Notes: a model not told the origin generated them from the letters alone. A stretch of DNA of 64,000 nt from Planococcus citri (GCF_950023065.1 NC_088680.1:71895350-71959349), one strand, 5' to 3'; shown: positions 1 through 13,329, numbered from the stretch's first letter. A program made the numbers and translations.

Positions 1-480
1 AAAACTGTACTAATTGTCAGAAAATTCCATTTTTACCAAAATTATGAAAAAGTCCCATTTTTTCCAAAATTGTCGAAAAGTTGTAATTTTTTTCAAAATT
101 ACTAAAAATGAGGTTCCATGCTTTCAAAACTCTCAAAAACGTCCTAATGTGCTAAAATTGTCGAAAACGGCTTCGTTTCCTCCAATATCGTCAAAAAGTC
201 TCATTTTGCCAAAATTATTGTAAAGTTTTGATTTTTGCTAAAATTTCCAAAAATGAGGTCCCATTTTCCCAAAACTGTCTAGAGTCCTTATTTTTGCCGA
301 AATTTGCGAAAACGGGCTCGTTTTTTCCAACACTATCAAAAAGTACAACTTTCGGCCAGAATTGTCAAAAAGTTCGCTATCTTGGGCCAAAAAAGTGTAT
401 TCGATGAAAATCCCCTTTTTTTGCCAAAATTGTCTAAAAGGTTCTGTTTTCCCGAAATTTCCAAAAAAAAAGTCGTAGCA
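1..480. repeat. Degenerate ~30-35 bp minisatellite (family M), copy 1
   Basis: A run of imperfect units of the form AAAATTGTCAAAAAGTC followed by a T-rich stretch and GCCAAAA. Units drift in length and sequence. Reading frames stay open on both strands here only because the units lack stop triplets, so the short ORFs are not credited as genes. The same unit recurs at about 1380-1860, 26330-26720 and 33775-34400, which makes it a dispersed family rather than one local array. Confidence 0.75.
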
Positions 481-640
481 GTCTGCCGCTATGTAAGAGC
501 CGAATTTTTGTGCCAGAAACATTGATGGCTCTTGAACTACTCACACCCTCGCTTCGCTCCTGTGCTTCGCCTGTGTTTGGGGGAGACTGTGTCCCCCCTG
601 CACCCCCCCCCCCCCTTCGAGCTTCGCCCAACTCTCTTCT
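481..640. other. Non-coding stretch with CGAAGCGAG-type words and a C homopolymer
   Basis: Contains several TCGCTTCGCTCC/GCTTCGCC words in 100 bp and then a run of about 14 C at 606-619. Related GCCCGAGCGAAG words occur at 53.97 and 54.11 kb. No gene is seen. Confidence 0.5.
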
Positions 641-1140
641 TACTACTTTAAAAACTATGGTAACAAATCTGTTTTGACCCTGAAATGGGTCAAATAGGGT
701 TGGAAGGTTGAAGCAGACAAAAGGCACTTTGGGTACATCCTCCCATTGTACTGTGAGAATTTGGACCCTGTAGGTCAATTTGGAGGGGCTGTAGGCTGTC
801 TGAAATATTGAAAAACACGTAAAATAGACCAAAAATCCACTTTTTTGACCCTAGGGAGAGGTCAAATAGGGTTGGAAGGTTGAAATCTGCAATAATTACT
901 CATGGGGCACCCTCTCATTGCATGCTGAAAATTTGGACCTTCTAGATCAATTTTAGAGGTGAGGGGGTCAAAAATTGGGGTCAAATGTGGTTTTTCCCAC
1001 CTTAAACGGAGTGGGGATGACCTAGGAAGCTGAAATTTGGATATGTTGTTCACAATGGCGATACTAACCAATGGCATGAATTTGGACCATTTTCATCAAT
1101 TTGGGGCCAAATTATGCTTCTTCAAAAAAATGACCTTTCT
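640..1140. repeat. Three degenerate tandem units of about 170-180 bp
   Basis: The phrase TCAAATAGGGTTGGAAGG occurs at about 689 and 862, each followed roughly 70 bp later by CATTG, then GAAAATTTGGACC and a (T)AGGTCAATTT-like segment. A third, weaker unit begins near 1005 (GGGGATGACCTAGGAAGCTGAAATTTGG). This is non-coding tandem structure. A diverged relative may lie near 3800-3930. Confidence 0.6.
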
Positions 1141-2230
1141 GTAATTTTCAACATTCACCCTTCAAACTGCAGGGGTCAATTCTAGCTCTCAAGAGAACCC
1201 CATTCCCTAAGTTTGACTTTATTTTATGAATTAGAACAGGCTCCAGGTCATAAAACGTGAAAATCACCATTATTGGACTGAAACTTATAAATAAATAAAA
1301 TGACTGGCCTACCGCAATTAGCTCATTTTTTAGAAAAAATTGGCTAAAAATCCACGTTTTTAGGTGAGAATGTGCCAGAAACCTTTTCGTTTTCTCCACA
1401 ATCGACAAAATGTTCTACTTATTTTAAAAATAAATTTCAAAAAGTTCATTTTTTGTTCAAAAGTTATTAGAACAGGCCCATTTAGGTAGGTATGTATAAA
1501 AATTGTCAAAAGGTTTTGTTTTCGAAACAAAAAATTTTCTTAACAAAAATTCTACAAAACCCTTGTTTTTTACGAGTTCTTTTTCCATAAAAAAAAAGTC
1601 CCATATTCGCAAAAATTTGCCAAAAAATTCATGATTTTCGCTAAAATTTCCGAAAAAACTTTGTTTCTGGCCAAAATTGCCAGTCTCGATTTTTTTCCGA
1701 AAATGCTAATAAAGGTCTTTTTTTTTTTCATTTCTTCAATCAAAATTTGTAGGTATCTACCTAATACTTGCGTAATTTTTCATTTATTTTTTTTGCAAAA
1801 TTTTGAAATTTTTTCTCATCTTGCTAGTGTCTGTGTTTCTATGAAAATGGAAACATTTTGGCCCCAAAAAATGTAAACTTGGATTAATTTAATGCCTCTT
1901 CTACCCTGTGTTGAAACTTTAAAAAAATGTCAATTTTACATTTTTTTCAAACAATACTTACTTTAAGGGATGTTTGCAAAATTAAAATCAAATTTTCGTT
2001 GTGTTCAACAATTTTGTCGATGATAGTGTCCACCAATCGAAAAATGATGAAAACATCATAATTTATACATACAGAACACGCTGAAAATTTTATGCAAATT
2101 TTGAAAAAAAAATTCAAAATTTGGACCCCTTCCCCAACGCAGTTCACAAAGGTATAATTTTAAAGTTTTTCATAGTGTATTTCAAGGTCGCTTTTGAAGT
2201 CAATCAATCGTGATTTCGGTCTTCTAATTG
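1141..2230. other. AT-rich non-coding DNA with a second family M patch
   Basis: Positions 1380-1860 repeat the AAAATTG-C-AAAAA / GCCAAAA texture of family M, more decayed than at 1-480. The rest is AT-rich with no convincing exon on either strand. Confidence 0.5.
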
Positions 2231-3180
2231 GCTGGAAATGGAAACATCTCGGCTTTCAACACAATTACACACGATGTTCAATGTTTCAGAAACAATCGGG
2301 TCGAATTTTTCGGTTGCATGAATGAACGAATGAATGAAACGGGAAGGTCTTGGCTGTTGGACATGTTAGTGGAGTGAATGCGCGTGCTCACTGCTCAGGC
2401 TACAATGTATATGCTCGTAGGCTACCTTATATCGTGTAGGTCTGGGTACATCGTATACTCGAGGTATGCGACGTGGACGCGGACGAGTCGTTACAAACGG
2501 ATTATAAGACTAATAAAAAGAAATAACTGAGATGTCCAAAGACAATAGGTAATCTAAAATGGAAAAAAAGTGGAAAAAGGAAGCAAGGCCGAGAACGATT
2601 GTGGGCCATCTGTTACGGATAATAACAAATAATAATATGATAATGACGACGATGACGATGACGATAATAATAATGCACTTAGGTTATTTAGGTACGAGTA
2701 GAAAAAGCGCAGCGCCAGTAGCAACGGTTTTAACACATGTTACTTTTTCTACCCCGTAACGTATTTCCCTTTCCCGTCAAGGCCCAAGCCCAAGCCCAAG
2801 CCAAAGCCGTTTTACTCGTACTCGCGATCGCGAGTAATAACCTCGCACTCTTTCTCACCCTCACTCCCTCACTCCCTCGCTCGCTCACATTTACCTAAAA
2901 ATATTTTCCCCCGAATACTTAAACAGGTTGCGATGTCCGCCTACGCCGCTGCTACTCAACTGCGATTTCATTTGCACTCGATGGTCAGTACTCAGTTCCC
3001 GTGTGTGGGGTCGATTCATCAATTGATACGAGTAAAATTAAAACAGTTGTAATCTGGTCAATCGCGCACCGGCCACCACCTCTAATTAACCTAACTAATT
3101 TGCATTTTATTGATCGAACTGCCGCGGGTTCGGTAGTCGCAGCAGCCGCCATAAAGGGGAATTTTTATTAGAGTTTTGAC
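2231..3180. other. Base-balanced non-coding DNA with short microsatellites
   Basis: Holds a GACGATGACGATGACG then ATAATAAT tract at about 2645-2675, a CCCAAGCCCAAGCCCAAG tract near 2783-2805 and CTCACTCCCTCGCTCGCTC near 2860. TACTCGTA-type words appear. No splice-bounded exon was found, so this could be intronic or intergenic. Confidence 0.45.
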
Positions 3181-6100
3181 AGCTTGACGAAAAAAGGAAG
3201 GAAGTTATTTCGAACTGGACATTTTTTTTGTATGTGTGGGAATTTATAATTCCTAACTCATTATAGATCTACGTACGTAGGTATAAATTAGCTCGGATTT
3301 ATTCCAACTTTGTTTTTTTCCCTCGAGTTGGTAGGCTTAGGAAGTACGTAAATTTTGATTAGTTGCGTTATCCCGTTTGCCCTTCCCCTCCATTCCTTCC
3401 TGTTCAGTGTTCTTATGCAATATCGATGCGATACGATGAAGGTTATTTTTACGTACGTAGGTACTAAAATTCTCTATTTGTGGATGTGGTAGGGGGAGGG
3501 GAGGAGAACAATGTCGTTGAAATTGTTAAGATTTAGTCCATATGAAATCTTGTTGACGTTGAAATGGAATGGAAACGATCGAAATGTCATAAATATTTTG
3601 TCGAATTTCTTTCACTTTTACTGGAATTTACAAAATGGCTATTGCTGTAGTTCCGACTTTGAAAAGGGTGGGGGGGGGGGTCAGAAATGTTGCTGTTTCT
3701 CGACGATTTGAGCTCAAACTAGACGATTCCCGATGTGTCAGATTTTACATTTACGTATAATTTTCAGTTCTTTACTTTTCAATCTGGAAACGTTCTATTG
3801 GATGAAATAAGATCAAACTCGGGGGAATGGGGTTCTTTTGGGAGATAAAGTTGACCCCTGAGTTGAGGAGGGTCAAATTTTAAAATTACAGAAGGGTTAT
3901 TGGAGGGGCATGCCTAATAAGGCCCCAAATGAATGAAAAGAGTCCAAAATCATACCATTGGTCAGTAGCGTAAAATGATGTTTAAAATTTTTTTTCATCC
4001 ATCTAAATTTTATTACACGTTCTTTAGGAATACTTAATGTTAGTTTGACTACTTTTGACGACTTTGTCGAATTTCTTGGCGATCTTTCGAGAACATTTTT
4101 GTAACGACGTCCATTATTTTCCGAAGGGTTTCCAATTACGATTATTTTTTAAACAAATTTCACTCTCCTGTGGTCAATTTTCTTCGCATTCAGCTGCTGT
4201 ATTTGCCGAGAGTTCGATTTGAATTGAGCTACTAATATTGAGTAATGAAAGAAATAGCGAGCCAAAAATTCTTTTTATTTTTCGAACTTGGCGAATTCGT
4301 TCGTATTTAAGCCCATTAACGTATACGTACGTTTCGAAGCAAGATACTATTTTTATGTTCGTTATACAACGTTTTCCGTTACTTTAGATTGTAAAAAAAA
4401 AAAAATGAATATGCTGAAAAATTAACACTTGAAAAATTTTCGAGATCCGCTGACCTCGTAAAAAGACGTAATGTCGTATTAAGGGAATCCCGAACCAAAT
4501 GAGTCATATGTTCGGCTCGCAAATATCGCGTACATTTTGCATGTTTTAACGTAGGCTACATAGGCGGTTATTAATTGAGCGATTAAAATTACACGAGTAC
4601 AATGAAAAGTGACGACAAATCGCTATACAATGTTGTCAGACAGGTATTCCCAGTCTAGTAGGCCTATCATTGATAAGAAGCTCGGTGATATGTGTACTTT
4701 TGAAAATTGAAAAAACTTAGGTCTTCGTACGCCTAGTCACCTTTTGTAGCCTAGGACGGAATTAGACGTTAAAGTTAATAGATTTGCATAGGCGAGTTCC
4801 TTTATTGGGGAAAAAAGCCTCGCGAGTGATAAAATAGCAGTGGCTGGGTGAATCGAGCGACCATCAGCTAACGTAAGCAGAGTTCGGTGTAAGTGAAATA
4901 AAAGTGAAAATTAATTCAGTAGACGCCGGATAGGGTACCTAACTACTCCTACGAGCATTTCCGATTTCGTGGGGAATTTTTTTTTTTTTTTTTTTTCGTT
5001 AAAATACGTTCACTTTTATTGTTGCTGGGAGTCTAGTTGTTATGTAGGATTGTTCTAATTCCAACGGTCTAGCCGTATGTCGAACAAGGCGACGACGAGC
5101 GACGCTGGAAACAAGCGTTTAAGGCTTAAGCAGCGCTATGTACCTATGTACCTAGACCTACGACGCGACCTGTTCGCATCCAAGTGCCATGCCATGCTAT
5201 GGCATGCTATGCCATCAACACGATGTACACCGGTTCTCGATAGTGTAATAACGAGCTATTAAGATGTAATTTCCAACACTGTTTAACCATTAGCATGTTT
5301 TACATGACCGTTTGTCAAGTTTTATTTATTATGCTTTTGAATTAGCCGATTACTTATTAGGTATACGACTATACGTAGTTGATTCGATACCTGACATACT
5401 CGTACCTCAATGGTCGGTATATGCCTCATCTGTGCCCGTATTGTAAAACACGTACGAATTAAATATGATTCTATAGACTTCTAGTGTGATTGGAAATTGA
5501 CTGGATTAAGTTTTGATTTTCTACGATTTTTGCCTTTTCTAAACATTCAATTTTTCTTTTAAATTTCTTTATTACTGTTACATTTTTTTTTTTTTTTTTT
5601 TTGAAAAATGTACAGAACCGAAAAATGATGAAGGACGAGGGGGGGGGGAGTAATGTCGACGAAAAATAGCATAAATTTTGATTTTGAAAATTCATAAATT
5701 TTCTTTTGAAACAACCATTGTGAAATGGTTACATTTTTTTGAAATATTTCTTGTAGAGAATTAGAAACACGAGTATTTTCCTCTACACCTGGGAAAAATA
5801 CTTGGGTTTTAAAATCCCCCCCCCCCCCCCCTAAAAAAAAACAACAAAACCAAAATACAAAAAAAACTTAGAAAGCCCAAATCAAGACTGTACTGAGGGA
5901 CAAAATATCATTGGAGTAATTCAAAAAGTAGTTTTTACACCCCCCCCCCCCTCAAAGGTCATCGTAATTTTCAGCTCTTTTCAAGCCAACCAGAAGCCTC
6001 CAGCGAAAATAGGGTTTTCTCCAAAATAATTGTGGAATGGCACTCGACGATGAAGGCATTGTAATCAATTTCTGCGACTTATAATTTAACCAAGTCAATA

Positions 6101-6300
6101 GAAGTTCAACATTGACTGAGACTGAGTTGAGTAGAGCATATAAAACGATCACATAGCTATGGTCGATCATTTGATTTCACCAATTTGCGAGGGAGTTCTT
6201 TTAAGTTTTTAAAGTTGCATTTTGTTTGCGAAAATATTACTTAAATCGTAAGCGATAAAAATAATTAACCATAAATTTCCAAACCGAAAAAGCTGATCAA
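3181..6300. other. AT-rich non-coding stretch with homopolymers
   Basis: No gene recognised. Notable items are G or C runs at about 3668-3678, 5640-5648, 5817-5832 and 5941-5952, long T runs near 4979 and 5585, and a small palindromic cluster of GCCATGCCATGCTATGGC near 5192. An isolated GTGTAAGTG donor-like site near 4890 has no partner that I can support. Confidence 0.4.
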
Positions 6301-6318
6301 TGTGAATTGAAAATTTAC

Positions 6319-6360
6319 CTTCTTGTGAACTCATTCCATGGCCTCCGCCTGATCCATCAT
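6319..6360 (-). CDS. 42-nt microexon, probably exon 2 of the His-rich protein gene
   Basis: On the minus strand a clear acceptor (pyrimidine-rich, ending TTGTTACAG) is followed by 42 nt and a GTAAAT donor. Read after a one-base carry-over, the exon is DDGSGGGHGMSSQE plus one leading base for the next codon. The preceding candidate exon (17135-16910) ends in phase 1, exactly what this exon needs, and the junction codon becomes AAT (Asn). The Gly/Ser-rich linker with a single His resembles low-complexity N-terminal regions of transcription regulators, but I do not recognise the family. The implied intron is about 10.5 kb. The following exon would lie below position 6300 or outside the window; I could not find it. 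Main risk: a chance pairing of two good splice sites. Confidence 0.5.
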
Positions 6361-6364
6361 CTGT

Positions 6365-7030
6365 AACAAGAAGAACAACATTGTTAATTTGACTACAAAA
6401 TTGACTAAGAACATGCCCTGGTTATATTCGTATTACAAAAGGTTTTATTAGGTATTATTATTTTTTTTTGATCAAAGTGACAAGTGTAATTATCTGGTGT
6501 CCCGTACATATACCTACCTATCGATAAAAATTAGTCCTGAGTGGACCGAATAGAAATAAAAAATGTATGACATCATTTAGTATGAAAAATGCTTCAATTT
6601 TTGTTATTTCGATTGAGGTATTTTTTTCAAAAAATTGTATCTCAAAAGATCAAATTTTACAGGAGGTCAAAATTAGTAAATTATCACGCTCCAGTTGGGT
6701 TTTTCGGGAGGGGAAGGGAGGGACGAGTGGGGGTAACCTAGAATTTGATTTTGTCAGTGTACATAGATCGTCTATTGGATCTATTCGTCAATTTTTGGAA
6801 AAAATGTCGTATTACAAGTGTATTTTACTTGCTTTTTGCGCTCTTATTCTTCAAAGTTGTTAGAGTTTGTGAGGAAATAATTTGCTATTTTTCAATTTTC
6901 CCCTCGGCTAAAAAAATCGTGCACGGAGCACCTTTCTCCCCCCCCCCTCCATTTAAAAAAATCAATTTATGCGAAAATTCCCCAATTTTGCGTCAAAACA
7001 TCTGAATAAATTCTTCTATTGAAAAACAAA
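6365..7030. other. AT-rich intronic-type DNA
   Basis: T- and A-rich sequence with a C-run near 6940. Short overlapping frames here encode only biased Phe/Lys/Ile peptides. I see no gene. Confidence 0.4.
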
Positions 7031-7560
7031 AACGTTCCCGGTCCCCAAACTTTTTGATCCTCTTTTGCTGGCACCCCCTCGTACGTACGTAGTAAAAACT
7101 CAATAAAAATTGAATGAACCTAAGTAGGTGAAAAAGTGAAGAAAATTTCCCGTTTTAGTGTAAGAATTCCTCCAAATAATCATTTTTCAAGAAAAAATCT
7201 TCCTCGGTCCTCCATGACTGTATATTGCGGTTTCTTCAAAGTTGACAAATTTTTAAAAAAATTGAAGCAGGTAAAAATTTATTTTTGGTTAACATTTTTT
7301 ACAACCCCTTTTCAAGAAAACGCCTCTCTGGGTCTCCAAGCAACGTTGGATTTCTTACGTAGATGTAGAAAAAAATCCAAAAATTGAAATCTCTGAAAAC
7401 TATTTTGAATATTTTCATTTCTGGTCAAAACCTTTCTGAATAATTCTCCCTTCAAAAGAAAAAAAATACTCCCTCGTTCGTCCAAAAACAATGTCAACCC
7501 GTTCACATGGCGAGACCCTCGAAGTTGAAAAAATTTTGAAAATCCAAAAATTGAAATACT
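7030..7560. repeat. Degenerate tandem units of about 120-160 bp
   Basis: Four blocks begin with similar phrases (CCCGGTCCCCAAAC near 7037, CCTCGGTCCTCCATGAC near 7201, CCTCTCTGGGTCTCCAAG near 7322, CCCTCGTTCGTCCAAAAAC near 7470). Each is followed by Lys/Phe-type AT-rich spacer. Divergence is high, so this is an old array. Confidence 0.45.
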
Positions 7561-8200
7561 TACTTTGAGCGATTTTTTTTTAAAAACTCGTACGCTCCAT
7601 TTCGATGATTTTTCATGAGTTATTCATCGTTTTTAACAATTTTTTCACCTTGTTCAATTTTTCGAAATTACGGTTTAGGTATTTCTATTTTGATTTTCTC
7701 GACTTTTATCAATTTCCTAGCCATTCTCGTTACAGACATTTTCATGGAATTTTTCTTGAATTTTGAGACACTTTGTCAACTTTTAGTCATTTTCAACTGT
7801 TTTTAATGACAGTTTAACAGATTTTGAAGTGATTTTTCATTAAATTGTTGCTCACGAAAAATTGATCGAACGGTTAATATATGAAGAATAAAATCTGCGA
7901 AATTCACATGGAAATTACACTCATCTGAAATTATCAAAACTGAATTAAACTTATTTTCATCGATTTTATTTTCTCAATAAATGGGTATTTCAATAATGAT
8001 AACAATGTCTTCAATTTTTCAAAATTCTCCAAAAAAAAAAACCTGAAAAATCAATGTAACTAAGCAACTCGAACGTGTTCTATTGAAAAATTCTATACTT
8101 TCATTGAAATCTGATTCAGATAAATGAATCATCAACATTCAATTTCATTAAAAAATTTTCAAACCATTTTCAATTTAAAAAACCTAAAAATATAAATACG
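7560..8200 (-). repeat. Dispersed AT-rich repeat (family D), reverse orientation
   Basis: Carries TTTTCATGAGTTATTCATC and TTTTAGTCATTTTCAACTG phrases. These are reverse complements of the TGATGAAA..GCAAAATT phrases at 27.6-29.0 and 51.1-51.3 kb. Non-coding. Confidence 0.4.
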
Positions 8201-9420
8201 TTCCTAAGCTTTGGTAGGGTACCTTTACATTGTACGAGTACAATATAGGCCTAATGCGTTAGTTATTTTGAGAACCAAAATAATCTCGAATCGCTATTTT
8301 CAACCTTCGATGCGGGTACTACACTTTTTGTCGATAAAGTTTTACAAATATTTCCGTTTTACAAGTTTTATAGGTAAGGTAGCTCTAGCTACGTTTTTCT
8401 CACCTTGGCATTCGAATCGAGTCTCGCGCTTATCGCAACATAGAAAAAGATTATTTTTTACACATATACAGTACAAGTTTTTCACACACAATGTCGATAA
8501 TGTTTCGCATAAAGCATAGATGAGTACAAGTACGAGTGTCGAGTACCGACAAACTCTTGGTATAATTTCAACCGTTTCTCATGTGGTGGTCGTGTACGAG
8601 TACATTACGAAAAAGGCTAATCGACTCGCGTTAAGTGGTAGGTAAAAAATGAAAATGAAAATACACGTGAAAATAACGCCCGAGTCGAGAAGTACCCGCC
8701 ACCCACTACCTTTCTATAGCTGCAGTGGCTATCTGTATCTACCACCTACAGAAATAATACGAGTATACAATACACTACACAGTACACATGTACGAGTAAG
8801 TAAATACTCGTATATGCAATGTACTCGTAACATGCCAACGTATGTAGATATGCTACTAGTACTCGTATAAGTCGTATATAGTATCTATGCACAATACAAG
8901 GTAGACAGAGGCACTATAGGCAGGCAGTAAGTAGAGGTACTACAAAAGAAACATCAACGGTTATTGTAAGAAAGTAAACAGCTGTAATTGTTTCCCCACG
9001 CATATGTTCCTGTCTTCGAGTTCGACTTCGAAATAATGGCAAATGCAACGAAAATTTTTTCTTATTAAACGGAAGTGCGTTCAAGTCCGAGTATTAACTA
9101 TGTAGACAATTAGATTTTATATACTCGTATACTCGTAGCATAGCGAGGCTCTCAATTTCTCACAATAAAATGTACCTACTCGAGTACTTATTGATGCTAA
9201 AATATTGTCGCATACGATAATACGATATACCTACCCATCTACTCGCTATGCTGGTAAAAAGCGAGTCAATGTACTGCTATTCGAGTAAGCGGTTATTACC
9301 TTAGTGCTGTCAAACTATCGATGCAAGTACATTTTGTTCGTACAAATGTATGTACTCGTATCGATGATAAGGGGCATATAGGCCTATCAATTAGGGTAGC
9401 TCTCAATTTTCTTGTGAACA
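8200..9420. other. TACGAGTA/TACTCGTA-dense non-coding DNA
   Basis: At least a dozen TACGAGTA, ACTCGTA or GAGTAC words occur in about 1.2 kb. Open frames are short and lack domain-like composition. No exon is supported. Confidence 0.5.
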
Positions 9421-10047
9421 TTTTTTCAAAGATTTTTATTTTCACTTCCACTGTCTAAAATTTTTGGTTTTCATTTTTAAAAATCCCTTAAAACTTTTTG
9501 CCTTCCAACTTGGCGAATTGTGCTAGAATTCCCCCTCCCAAAAAATAAGAAAAATTAGTCGCGTGTAGCTGCATCGTGAAAAAATAAACATCGGCAAATG
9601 AATGATATCTTAATCGCAAGAAGAACTATTGTATGCCAGGGATCCCTAAATTGTAAAAAAATGCGAGAATTTGTTAAATTGTGAGAATTTTTGAAAACCT
9701 TTCGTGATGTGACGATTTCATAAAAATAAAGGTAAAATTACTGCTCGAGCGAAAATTTTACGAAAAGATTAGTCCAAAAAACAAAAAACGTCCATTTTTG
9801 CAAATTTTACTCGTATTTTAAATTTTTTGCTCGCGAGGAGACCCCCTTCCCTCTCCCCTTTCCTTGGCTACGACACTGAAAAATACAAAATGAAATTAAA
9901 AGCTTTGCGTTTTTTATATTTTAATCCCCGAATCCTATATTATGATGAAAAAGTAAAATTTGTCCCCCATCACCCTTCAAAAATGAAAAAAAATTCATAA
10001 GTTGAAATTTTCGTGTTTTTAGATTTTAATCTTAGGATTTGATCTAC
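9420..10047. other. AT-rich non-coding DNA
   Basis: Nothing recognisable apart from weak A/T tracts and a CAGGGATCCC word at about 9638. Confidence 0.35.
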
Positions 10048-10172
10048 ATATGTGAGGGCGCATATGAAAAGGGACCATACGACCAAAAAAAAAAAAAAAA
10101 AAGTTCTCTGAAATTGTTGTAGGAACTCTTTTTTGGTCATAAGGACGCTTTCCGTATGCGCCCTCACATATA
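10048..10172. mobile_element. ~125-bp hairpin MITE-like palindrome
   Basis: The left end ATATGTGAGGGCGCATATG and the right end CATACGGAAAGCG..TATGCGCCCTCACATAT are inverted copies of roughly 40 bp, including GGGACCATACGACC against GGTCATAAGGACG. They surround an A-run and a short loop. Such a self-complementary unit is typical of a deletion-derived, non-autonomous DNA transposon. No target duplication can be assigned with confidence. Confidence 0.6.
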
Positions 10173-11800
10173 TTCATCATTCAGGAAAACACTACTTTAT
10201 AATTGTGACTTTCCCCCTCTCTTATGCGATGAAAAAAAGGGGAACTTTTTTAAAACTCGCTAAAATGAACAAAAAATCAACTATTGGTAATTTCTGATGC
10301 GTTTTTTATGTAAAAAAACTTGTCATAGAAATACATTTTTTGTCAAATATATCAGTAGAACATAAAAAAGGAGCAATAATTTTGAAATTCCGGAAAACTG
10401 TTAATCACTTCTCTAACGTGTAACTCATCAATGACCGTGGAAGTTTATTTTTTTTGTAATTTCGAACCACTTTCAAATTATTTAGGGCAAAAAAATATTT
10501 GTATGTAGTAAATGCAAAAATGAAAAAAAAAAATCGTTTTTGCAATTACCCGGAGTCATTTTTTTCTGGGGTAGTTACAAAAACGTGATTTACGGCCAAA
10601 ATAAAAAAAAATCAAATTGCGATAGCTTACCTTAAACTTTAATCCTTTATGACCCTAAATCGTGAAAATTCTACATAAATCGACAGTTTTTTCTATTTCA
10701 CATGCATTTTTTAAAAAAACACCTCTCACTTTACTTATGAGTGGTTTCAAAATGCTTTGATAAAAATGTTTGCTACGAAGCAACAAGTTGAACCCCGCGA
10801 GTTGTGACCAAGTGAATATGTCGGTAAAGGTTGTTGATTCGACACTCCCTAGTTGGCACAACCAGAAAATTAATATTTTTTTGCATGAGGTCACAATTTT
10901 GCAATTACCCCACTCTACCTTACTTAGATGATCATTTCAAAAAAAAAATAATAAAAGTAAAGTTGAAGTTGACATTTCGGAAAAATTACGCAAAATTGAA
11001 CGAAAGTGTAAGAAAACGCAAGTTTAAAATTTATTACGTATATTAAATAGCATAAGGCCCTGAATACAATATTGAAAATAATTAAAAATTAATGATACTT
11101 AGACTTACACATTTTGCAAAATTTCAGAAAAATACTTATGGTGAAAATGTTGTATAATTTTCAAAATTCCTAATATTTATCACACGAAATAAAATGTAAC
11201 GAAAAATGCCTAGCATGTCCAAAAAGTTGCTGTAAATTACTGAAATTAAACAAATTCGATATAAACAAATTGCAATTTATGCAATAATCTATAGCATAAA
11301 AATTAGAATGACGAAAAATATTTTCTATTTCCTCCATTTTGATTTCAAGTAAAATGTTTATATGTACCAGTTTTTCAAAAAAAAAGTGAAATTTTGAAAT
11401 TGCAAATATCTTTTTACTCTACATTTTTCTTTCCAAAAATATCATAAATCGAACAAATTTTTGACTTGAAATATTTTAATTTTACTTATTTCATTTTTAT
11501 TTTTCGAATATTTTTTTTACGTAAAATCATGAATTCCAAATTTCCTTTCTCACATTTCTTTCATCTCCACAAAATAGCGAAAAACAAGGTGTTTTTTTTT
11601 TTGGGGGGGGGGAGGAGGAATTTTTATTGAAATGAAACTCATTAGAGCAGCACTCTTATTTTTGCCAAATACGACCAAGATATTAAAATGCAAGTAGACC
11701 TAAATTGTATTATGATATTTTGCAGATTACGATTGAAATGGAGTAAATTTTAATGAAATTTTCTCATCAGTATGATCGCATTTTATACCTACTGATAATG
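10173..11800. other. AT-rich non-coding DNA with a possible 350-bp inverted-end element
   Basis: CTGGGGTAGTTACAAAAA near 10568 is matched in inverted orientation by TTTTGCAATTACCCCACTC near 10896-10913, which could be the ends of a small element. The match is short and imperfect. The remainder is AT-rich, with a G-run near 11604. No exon is seen. Confidence 0.35.
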
Positions 11801-13320
11801 AATGGTCTATCTATTTAATAATGAGATGAGATATACCTAATGTAATACTTGATACGGAATGAGCTCGACTCATCCGATGTAAAAATGACAACCGGCAAAC
11901 AGCCTGCGTATATGTGGATGTGGATGTGCTAAATAAAATTTGATAATACGTTAATGGAATTGGCGGTGTTTGCCCCCTCGAGTACCTGGGTACCTGGTTG
12001 GTATTGGTACTCGTATACCGGATATGCAACAAAGTCGCGTCGAATATGTTTGATAATACCTTTACCTATTCGGATATAATTTTGAAGGTATCTCGCAGCG
12101 TAGCGATACGATTCGAGATCGAGTATACGTATTATGTATGTGTATAGTTGATATTAATGGAAAAACAAAACACAACACAACACAAAACCGAAATAACGTC
12201 ATCTGCGAACCACGTACCCATAGATACGTAGACGAGGACGAGGTAGCAGAGATGTGAAGATGTTGTTGTGCAAATTGAATTTTTATACACAATGCAACTG
12301 ATTACTCGCGAGTGCAAACGGCATATTTCGTAACAGCTGTTCTGCTCGCAATCAGTTTTACGTTTTTATTCGTATTCGTATTCGTATTCGTACTCGTACG
12401 TAGACGTTGCGCTTTGATGAGTTCGCGCTTTACGAGTAGGACTTATTTACTATTAGATTTACCAACTTGGTATGGTATTGTATACCTAATACGTGAATGC
12501 AAAGGTTCAGGCTCCCGCCCCCTCGCCTGAATTTCGAGCAAGCTCTACGTCATCGCGTCATACTGTATAGGTATTATAAACATTTTCGTTTCATTAATTA
12601 CTATTAAATATTTAGCTGGATGTGGATGCCGATGCCGCCGAAAAAGACGACGACCAACGTCCCAAAGAGTTAGGTACAGGTAGATGGTAGATTCATTTGT
12701 GTTGGCCACCGCGAGCGACCGTCAGCATCGCGACTAAGTATACGACATCGACAGATGAGATGGAGTAAACATTCCGGAAATGAGCCACAAACGATGACAG
12801 TACAGAAACCGGAGAGAAGAAAAAAAAATCGTCTCTCAACCGTTTCGTTTCAATGAACAAGTTAGAAAGGAAGAAGTAGTTCGTTACAGTCGAAGCGAAA
12901 TCGTATTTTTATACTTTATACTATTTACTTTGCGCGGCTTCGGCGTCGACGTCGGCGTCGCTATTCCATATCACAGGTAAAAAGGTACCTTCCTATATAA
13001 AGATACGGCGGCGTTATCCAATTTTTTTTCTATCGCCACCGCCGCCGCCGCCGCGCCGACCACCCTCCGCATCGTCGCATCGTCGATCAAAACTTAAAGC
13101 GTAATCGTTTGTAATCGATGAAAATTTCGGGTCAAATGGTGACGTGAAAGTGGATTTAAGAGAGTTTACGAGTATACCGTCCTTACCACTGCGCCGCCGT
13201 TCGGTGGCTTCGATTCCTAGTGCAAGTGGAAATCGCAATCGCATTTGTACTCCTAATAGGTACCTAACTATGTACGTGAAATTTTCAATACAGATATAGT
13301 GATGTGCTTAACATTCACAA
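11800..13320. other. Base-balanced non-coding DNA, TACGAGTA-type, with GC-rich patch
   Basis: Contains ATTCGTATTCGTATTCG near 12368-12390, GCCGCCGCCGCC near 13035-13050 and many ACTCGTA words. Open frames through the GCC repeat give Gly/Arg runs on the minus strand, which I treat as repeat artefacts. It could contain promoter or enhancer DNA for a neighbouring gene; there is no direct evidence. Confidence 0.4.
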
Positions 13321-13329
13321 GGCAACCTA

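Noticed and set aside
434..832. Minus-strand frame of 132 codons
   Set aside because: Runs from a family M patch through a C homopolymer into a tandem repeat; composition is repeat-derived.
7037..7055. CGGTCCCCAAACTTTTTG as a hAT-like end
   Set aside because: Part of a local tandem series and without a partner.
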